In this document: positions 58,459 to 64,000 of the stretch, in pieces | Layout: each line of letters opens with the position of its first letter | How positions within the stretch are numbered: position 1 is the first letter of the stretch | Assembly: GCF_910592395.1 (NCBI RefSeq) | Contig: NC_088310.1 | Location: 18,359,501 to 18,423,500 of the forward strand | Direction of reading: 5' to 3' | DNA from: Lineus longissimus | Taxonomy: Eukaryota; Nemertea; Pilidiophora; Heteronemertea; Lineidae | DNA length: 64,000 nt | Notes under the pieces: model-generated | Seen by the model: only the letters and a program-made list of their open reading frames with translations | Databases searched by the model: none | What the model was told of the DNA's origin: nothing | Program-made: the position numbers and the translations under genes

Positions 58459-61406
58459 TTTTCGATGCCTCGGCGAAAGTTGACGGAGTCAGTTTGAATG
58501 ACAATATAAATACAGGACCGAAGATCCAAAACGAGCTGTTCGAGGTATTACTGCGCTTTAGGAGGTACCCAGTTGCTATTGTTTGCGACATAGCGGAGAT
58601 GTACCTGCAGATATCCTTAGAAGAAGAAGATAAAAGGTATCACCGATTTCTGTGGCGGGACCTAGAAGACAGGACAAGAGATCCAGAGACGTTTGAGTTC
58701 CAGCGACTTGTTTTTGGAATCAACAGCTCACCGTTTTTGGCACAGTTGGTTTCTCAAGAGCATGCAAGAGCCCACCAGACACAGTGCCCTAGAGCAGCAG
58801 AGGCAATTTTGAAGTCAACTTACATGGACGACACTCTTGACTCAGTGAACGATGATGAACAGGGAAAAAAGCTGTACAGAGAGTTATCAGCATTGTGGAA
58901 AGGAGCTGGGATGCATGCCAGAAAATGGTTGTCCAACTCACCCGAAGTTTTAGCCATCATACCAGATGAAGATAGAGCTTCAGAGATTAATTTGGAGGAG
59001 GGATATTTGCCATCAGTAAAGGCCCTTGGAGTGCTGTGGAAGGCGGAAGAAGACGCGTTCTGTTATCGGCTGACACCCCCTGCTGCTGATCTCAAGCTTA
59101 CGAAGAGGAGCCTACTGCGAAGAATAGCAACCATTTTTGATCCCCTTGGGTTGATGTCGCCATATGTTATACAAGGAAAAATCATCATGCAGGATGTATG
59201 GATGTGTGGCGTGGAATGGGATGAAGAATTGCCAGAGGAGATTGAAAAGAAAGCTTGGGATTGGATAGTTGAAATCACAGGGTTGGCCCAAGCCAGGATC
59301 CCTAGATGCCTACAACTTGCTGAGGAGATGACAAGTTTCCAACTTCACACCTTTGGTGATGCCTCAAAAGATGCATATGGGACTGTGGTGTATGCAAGAA
59401 GCACCTATGCCAGTGGAATGGTAGCCACAAGGATTGTAGCGTCCAAGACCAAGGTTGCACCGTTAACCTCAGTGAGCATCCCGAGACTAGAGATGATGGC
59501 GGCGGTCCTAGGACTTCAACTCAGTCTGAGCATTGTAGCAGCATTGGCCACCAATGTCAAGGAGGTGGTGTTTTGGAGTGATAGTCAAAACGTTCTCTGG
59601 TGGATAAAGCGACCTAGCAGAAAACTGAAACCTTTCGTTGCCAACCGAGTAGGCCTGATACAGCAACATACAGACCCTCAACAGTGGAGATATGTGCCAA
59701 CCAAAGAAAACCCAGCAGACCTGCCTTCAAGAGGTGTAAGAGCAAAAGACCTAGCAGAGTCCAGCCTATGGTGGGACGGCCAAGAGTTTTTACAGAGGGA
59801 TTCTTCAGAGTGGCCAGAGAGAGTTGTTGGACAGGGAGATGAAGTCCAGGATGAAATGAAAAATGAGAGCAGTTACCTCAGCTTGGAAGAAAAGAACAGT
59901 CTAAAACAAGTGATGAACCTTGCAGATACAAGACTAGACCCTTCCCGATTCTCCAGCTGGCAGAGATTGACACGTGTTCATGCATGGGTGCAGCGGTTTA
60001 TCGGAAATTGTCAGGCAGCCCCCACTGAGAGGAAACAAGGAGAACTAGAAGTTGAGGAAGTAAAAGCGACTGAGTTACTCTTGATTAGACAGTGCCAAAA
60101 AGAAGCCTTTGCAGAGGAGTATAGCGCGTTATGCCATGGAAGGGAGCTGCCCAAGTCCAGTCAAATAGCTGGCCTGACGCCAAAATTAGATGCCGACTTC
60201 TTACTTCGTAGCAACAGTCGTCTAGCTTATGCTGATAATCTGTCCTATGAAGCCAAGTTCCCGATAATACTACCGAGAAAACACCACGTGACCCAGTTAC
60301 TGGTGAGATTCTACCATGAAAGAGAGAATCATGTAGCTGGGACAAACAAGATCTTGTCAGAGATGTCAGCCAAGTATTGGATTATTAGAGGTCGAGAGGA
60401 GATCCGGGATTGGGAGGCTAAGTGCGCAGCCTGTGAACGTAAGAAGGCAAGAGTAACGTCACAATTGATGGCCCCCCTGCCAAGAACAAGAGTGAGTCCA
60501 CCAATGAGAGCCTTCTCAGTTTCTTCAGTCGACTATGCTGGACCGTTTCTTACTAAGCAAGGACGAGGCAGAGTACAAACTAAGAGATACCTGTGCCTAT
60601 TTACTTGCCATGCCTCGAGGGCGGTACACTTGGAGATGGCATATGCTTTAGATACCAACTCGTTCCTGAATGCCTTCAACAGATTTACTCACCGTAGAGG
60701 CGTCCCAGTAGAAGTTACTTCAGATAATGGCACGAACTTCGTTGGGGCTAACCGAGAATTGATGGAATTGGTCACCCAGCTGGACCAAGTGAGAGTAACT
60801 AGAGATGGAGCAGCGCGAGGAATAAAATGGAGGTTTAATCCGCCACATGGACCTCACTTTGGTGGAATTCATGAAAGTCTGGTGAAGAGTGCAAAGAAGG
60901 CGATATATGCTGTACTTCAGAAAGCAGACATCACAGATGAAGAGCTGAGCACTGCATTCACTGGAGCTGAAGCCCTGCTCAATTCCAGGCCGTTGTCTTA
61001 CCAGTCAGCAGATTCCAAGGATGCTCCCCCTATAACACCTAACCACTTTCTATTTGGTCAGTGCGGCGGACAGTTTGCCCCAGAAGAGATAGATAGCTCA
61101 GATTTCAACCCAAGACGACGATGGAGGAGAGTTCAGGAGCTACTGAAGGAATTTTGGTCCCGGTGGTTAAAGGAGTGGCTCCCTCTGTTGCGTCAGCGCC
61201 ACAAGTGGAGAGATGTCAAGAAGGATTTAGAAGTAGGAGACGTTGTACTGGTGGCAGATCCTGGATCAGTGAGAGGAGATTGGCCAATGGGACGAGTAAC
61301 AGAAGTGTTTACCGGCAGAGATGGTCATCGTCGAGTGGTCAAAGTCCAGGTTGGCGAGAAGACTATGATAAGGCCAATCGTCAGGTTGTGCCCCCTGCGG
61401 TGCTGA
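58395..61406 (+). CDS. BEL element 1 RT-RNase H-integrase, copy 2
   Basis: A 1,003-codon frame in -1 relative to gag. The first ~16 residues are out-of-frame; true pol begins at PDKSTTKTRIVFDASAK. Reverse transcriptase with YMDD (about 142), RNase H with TFGDASKDAYG (about 319), integrase zinc module (HVAG to CAACERKK, about 645-680), integrase core with acidic residues in VDYAGPF (about 713), SDNGTNF (about 776) and HFGGIHESLVKS (about 821), then a basic C-terminal domain. It makes cDNA and inserts it. The integrase is complete here, unlike in copy 1. Confidence 0.9.
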   Translation: MVPTTLPCGPCPDKSTTKTRIVFDASAKVDGVSLNDNINTGPKIQNELFEVLLRFRRYPVAIVCDIAEMYLQISLEEEDKRYHRFLWRDLEDRTRDPETFEFQRLVFGINSSPFLAQLVSQEHARAHQTQCPRAAEAILKSTYMDDTLDSVNDDEQGKKLYRELSALWKGAGMHARKWLSNSPEVLAIIPDEDRASEINLEEGYLPSVKALGVLWKAEEDAFCYRLTPPAADLKLTKRSLLRRIATIFDPLGLMSPYVIQGKIIMQDVWMCGVEWDEELPEEIEKKAWDWIVEITGLAQARIPRCLQLAEEMTSFQLHTFGDASKDAYGTVVYARSTYASGMVATRIVASKTKVAPLTSVSIPRLEMMAAVLGLQLSLSIVAALATNVKEVVFWSDSQNVLWWIKRPSRKLKPFVANRVGLIQQHTDPQQWRYVPTKENPADLPSRGVRAKDLAESSLWWDGQEFLQRDSSEWPERVVGQGDEVQDEMKNESSYLSLEEKNSLKQVMNLADTRLDPSRFSSWQRLTRVHAWVQRFIGNCQAAPTERKQGELEVEEVKATELLLIRQCQKEAFAEEYSALCHGRELPKSSQIAGLTPKLDADFLLRSNSRLAYADNLSYEAKFPIILPRKHHVTQLLVRFYHERENHVAGTNKILSEMSAKYWIIRGREEIRDWEAKCAACERKKARVTSQLMAPLPRTRVSPPMRAFSVSSVDYAGPFLTKQGRGRVQTKRYLCLFTCHASRAVHLEMAYALDTNSFLNAFNRFTHRRGVPVEVTSDNGTNFVGANRELMELVTQLDQVRVTRDGAARGIKWRFNPPHGPHFGGIHESLVKSAKKAIYAVLQKADITDEELSTAFTGAEALLNSRPLSYQSADSKDAPPITPNHFLFGQCGGQFAPEEIDSSDFNPRRRWRRVQELLKEFWSRWLKEWLPLLRQRHKWRDVKKDLEVGDVVLVADPGSVRGDWPMGRVTEVFTGRDGHRRVVKVQVGEKTMIRPIVRLCPLRC

Positions 61407-61420
61407 CATGTTTGCTTGCT

Positions 61421-61611
61421 GTCATTTTATTGGTGCGTGGTGGCCAGGCCACGCTTGCTGTTGTTTATTGGTGCATGGTGCCCAGTCCATGCTTGCTGTC
61501 GTTATTGGTGCGTGGTGCCCAAGCCATGCTGGTCGCAGATCGTTCGTGGTGCATGGTGCCCAAGCCATGCTGGTCGCAGATCGTTCGTGCATGGTGCCCA
61601 AGCCATGTTAA
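61421..61611 (+). repeat. Short tandem repeat in the BEL element 1 3' region, copy 2
   Basis: Same GGTGCATGGTGCCCAAGCC repeat as at 24,935-25,125. Confidence 0.75.
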
Positions 61612-62368
61612 CCATCATCGAGAAGTGCCTTGCTCGAGGACAGTGACATTTAATAGACTTATCATTATGGATATCCTTTTTGTGAAATGGACACTTGGAT
61701 ACGTGTAGAGACCTTTTTGAAATAGTGCTTATCAGTCACTATCCGGACAATGGTGAACTTAATGAAACAACAGAAATTCTGAATGCTAACAATCAGTTTG
61801 TTTAGACTTAATCAAAATGGGTTGATAATTAGAATTGGGAGCAAAATTGCTTCGGGTTACTTGTTTTTCATTAAACCATATCAACCAACACGTTACAGTT
61901 TTTTGTGGATGACAGTATTCAGAGTTTCAACCGTTTCATTCTTTGTGCATAATTGTGGAAGTTGAGAATTCTGTGTTCCATAACAGATGGACAGACGGAC
62001 AAAAATTGGCATTTTCAAAGAGTATAGATGGAATAGTGATTCACTATTGGATATATTCTATAGACAGTTGATCTGCATTAGTCAAGCTGAACCTACTGTA
62101 AAGTCAGTCGGGATACGTTACCGGAAATTATTATGGACTGTCATTTTATGAATATTCCGGGTTCAGCTGGTATTTGTTAACAAAACGTCATTTCACTTTA
62201 AACTCAGCATAAGCCTTTTAAGCATAGTTTTTGAACAACTGTGAGTCCAGTACTCAATAGGTTAAATTTGGGGTTCTATCAGTTGGGACATTGATCATCA
62301 ATAGTATACACATGTACATAAGTTTAATAGATTTGATTACCGTTAAGGTTTTAACGGGGAAGGGAGGA

Positions 62369-62559
62369 TGGATAGGAGTTAATAGTTTCCCAGTAGGATG
62401 TGACTGTCTTCGGCTCACATCCGGCTGGTGCGGACTTGGTCCGCGGGGGTCGAATGGCGCGCTGAAGAAGAAGGACGGAGATCGAATTTTGTAGCAAAGA
62501 ATTCCTGAATAAAGCGGAAGAACTGTTATGTTTTATATCGTCTAAGAGTCTAATAACCA
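62369..62559 (+). repeat. 3' LTR of BEL element 1, copy 2
   Basis: 191 bp after a GGGGAAGGGAGGA purine tract; ends AACCA directly at the truncated kinase exon. The paired 5' LTR is 55,448-55,638. Confidence 0.9.
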
Positions 62560-64000
62560 TGGTCTACGTCGATGAGAAGCTGAACGTTCGCCCCAAGGGA
62601 GCCATGCGTTACGTCATCAAACTTCAGTATCTTAATCAGGATGAACCAAAAGCAAGGTAACAAATTAAAGGGTACATCCGGACACAGAAATAGACAATCT
62701 ATCTACTCTGAGGTCGAATTGCAGCAAGCGCTTGAAAATATCTCTCTGATACGGTGTCCATTTTTTGATGCGTCTTTTAAGTTACCAGATGTTCTTTGTC
62801 TTGATAAGCCCCCCTTTAGGAGGGGCTCTTAAGATACACGTGTGTGCGGGAGTAGATAATGTAAATGAATGATGAGAAATAAAGAGAGTAACTATTGATT
62901 GTATATCCTACAAACAATTTTTTTTGGTATTTTTCTGAATTAACTCCGTTGAGTTTACCGATTTCTCCGCGATCTTCCGGTGGTGGTTGCTATCCCATTG
63001 GTTGAAATTAATTTAAATTAATTTAAATCTTCATGGGAATTCGCTACATCATATGCCTAAGAAATTGGCCAATTATATTAATATTTTTATCAGAGAAATA
63101 TCCGTCCTAAATAATGACAGAAAAGGGTGGTTTATTTCAATTTTGTGTCGACATGATCGAGGTCACGTGACATAAAAACAAAACAATCGCACACACCCGT
63201 CCAAAAAAGGCACTTTAAGAAAAACAAATACGTTTTTCCAGCTTAAAACCACACTGACGACTAAGTTATATTGGTCTACTGCCCAAATCTGAAGTATCAA
63301 ATTGAATCACAAACTAGAACTAGCTCTATTTAGCTATAGTTGCGTGAAAAATTCGGGTGAGCGACGTACATTCTGTACCCTAGCGGCCAATAAATAAACT
63401 ACTTTCAGCCGTCTGCTCCGGTCTCGTTAGGGAGTTTTTCCCAAATGTACGCGATGATGACGTGCCCCATTAACAGGACGTAACATCTATTTTAAAATGC
63501 CTTTCGAAAGTGAATGCATGAGGACAACCCATTTGTGTCGTATATCACTGGAAACGCCCGATTCCCGTGAATAAGGTCAATCACAATGTATTACATTACC
63601 AAAACAAAAATGTGTCGGAAGGAACTATATGGATGGTCCCATCGCACCCCCCCCCCCCTCCAGCAGTATGACACAGAAGGGCTAGTTGACTGTCCACCGG
63701 GGGGTTTGGGGGGAGCTTCCCCCCAACGCACTGGTAAAAACCTATGTCGACGGAGGGGGGTTTGGGGGGTGTCCCCCCATTGTAACAGCTGTAGTTGTTA
63801 GAGCTTGCACTTAACATATGCTCGTAGGGGGGTTCGGGGGAGCTCCCCCGACCTAAAGGGGGGCTCACTAAGTCCTTGACTTTACATATTAGATACGTTG
63901 GCAAGAGCTACCAAGATGCCGAGCGGAGGAAGCTGCATTTGTACTACCAGGATGTCGTCTGCCAGATGACAGCGCGCCATTTCGTGGCCCTGTTCAACCA
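62560..64000 (+). pseudogene. ALPK1-like: Inverted partial ALPK1-like kinase, unit 2, cut by the window edge
   Basis: The same truncated N-lobe exon (62,560-62,656), the intron with the inverted-repeat insertion, then the last exon from 63,893 (YVGKSYQDAERRKLHLYY), open to the window end. BEL element 2 is absent, so the exon is continuous here. Whether the rest is intact lies outside the window. Confidence 0.82.
62807..63865. mobile_element. Inverted-repeat insertion, copy 2
   Basis: Duplicate of 26,321-27,381 with AGCCCCCCTTTAGG and CCTAAAGGGGGGCT ends. By eye it is several percent different from copy 1, more than the neighbouring BEL element. Confidence 0.55.

Larger units (their letters stand above)
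55448..62559 (+). mobile_element. BEL/Pao LTR retrotransposon 1, copy 2
   Basis: Same insertion as 18,952-26,073, better preserved. LTRs at 55,448-55,638 and 62,369-62,559 differ at two sites. Flanks are again satellite and broken kinase exon without target-site duplication, so the odd junction predates the tandem duplication. Gag-protease is intact and RT to integrase is intact, but they are in different frames. Confidence 0.92.
40081..64000. repeat. Tandem segmental unit 2, cut by the window edge
   Basis: Second copy of the unit. It lacks BEL element 2, has a truncated TIFA-like gene and a less damaged BEL element 1. It may instead be the alternative haplotype misplaced in series. Confidence 0.85.

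Overview
This is a eukaryotic window, most likely from a marine invertebrate animal. The genes have short exons with GT/AG introns, there are BEL/Pao LTR retrotransposons, a tRNA-derived SINE and long satellite arrays. No species can be named from the sequence alone.

The host content is a pair of innate-immunity-type genes on the minus strand. One is an ALPK1-like alpha-kinase (5,378-11,032, seven coding exons, 1,034 residues by my splice model). Directly upstream in the same orientation is a TIFA-like FHA adaptor (11,958-12,938, 326 residues). In vertebrates ALPK1 senses bacterial ADP-heptose and phosphorylates TIFA on an N-terminal threonine, which the TIFA FHA domain then binds. Here the two homologues are neighbours. 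The adaptor has four acidic [DE]-A-[DE]-T motifs resembling that threonine site, and the kinase linker carries two more (EPEADT, DPEADT) in an 80-residue duplicated module.

Layout: satellite array 1-3,250; non-coding flank 3,251-5,377; ALPK1-like gene; TIFA-like gene; intergenic DNA with a SINE (14,812-15,057); satellite 15,320-18,951; BEL/Pao element 1 (18,952-26,073); a plus-strand partial ALPK1 kinase copy (26,074-34,571) split by a 1.06-kb inverted-repeat insertion and by BEL/Pao element 2 (27,473-34,062); an inverted copy of the ALPK1 downstream flank (34,572-35,890); satellite 35,891-40,145. From about 40,080 the whole unit starts again, displaced by 36.5-36.9 kb, and runs off the right edge. 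The second unit has an intact ALPK1-like gene, a TIFA-like gene broken by a 526-bp deletion, a better preserved BEL element 1, and the empty target site of BEL element 2.

BEL element 2 has lost its 3' part by a deletion between short repeats. Its pol frame now runs without a stop into the alpha-kinase C-lobe, giving a 1,564-codon chimeric reading frame. The tandem copy could be a true segmental duplication or two haplotypes placed in series by the assembler; long reads would decide.
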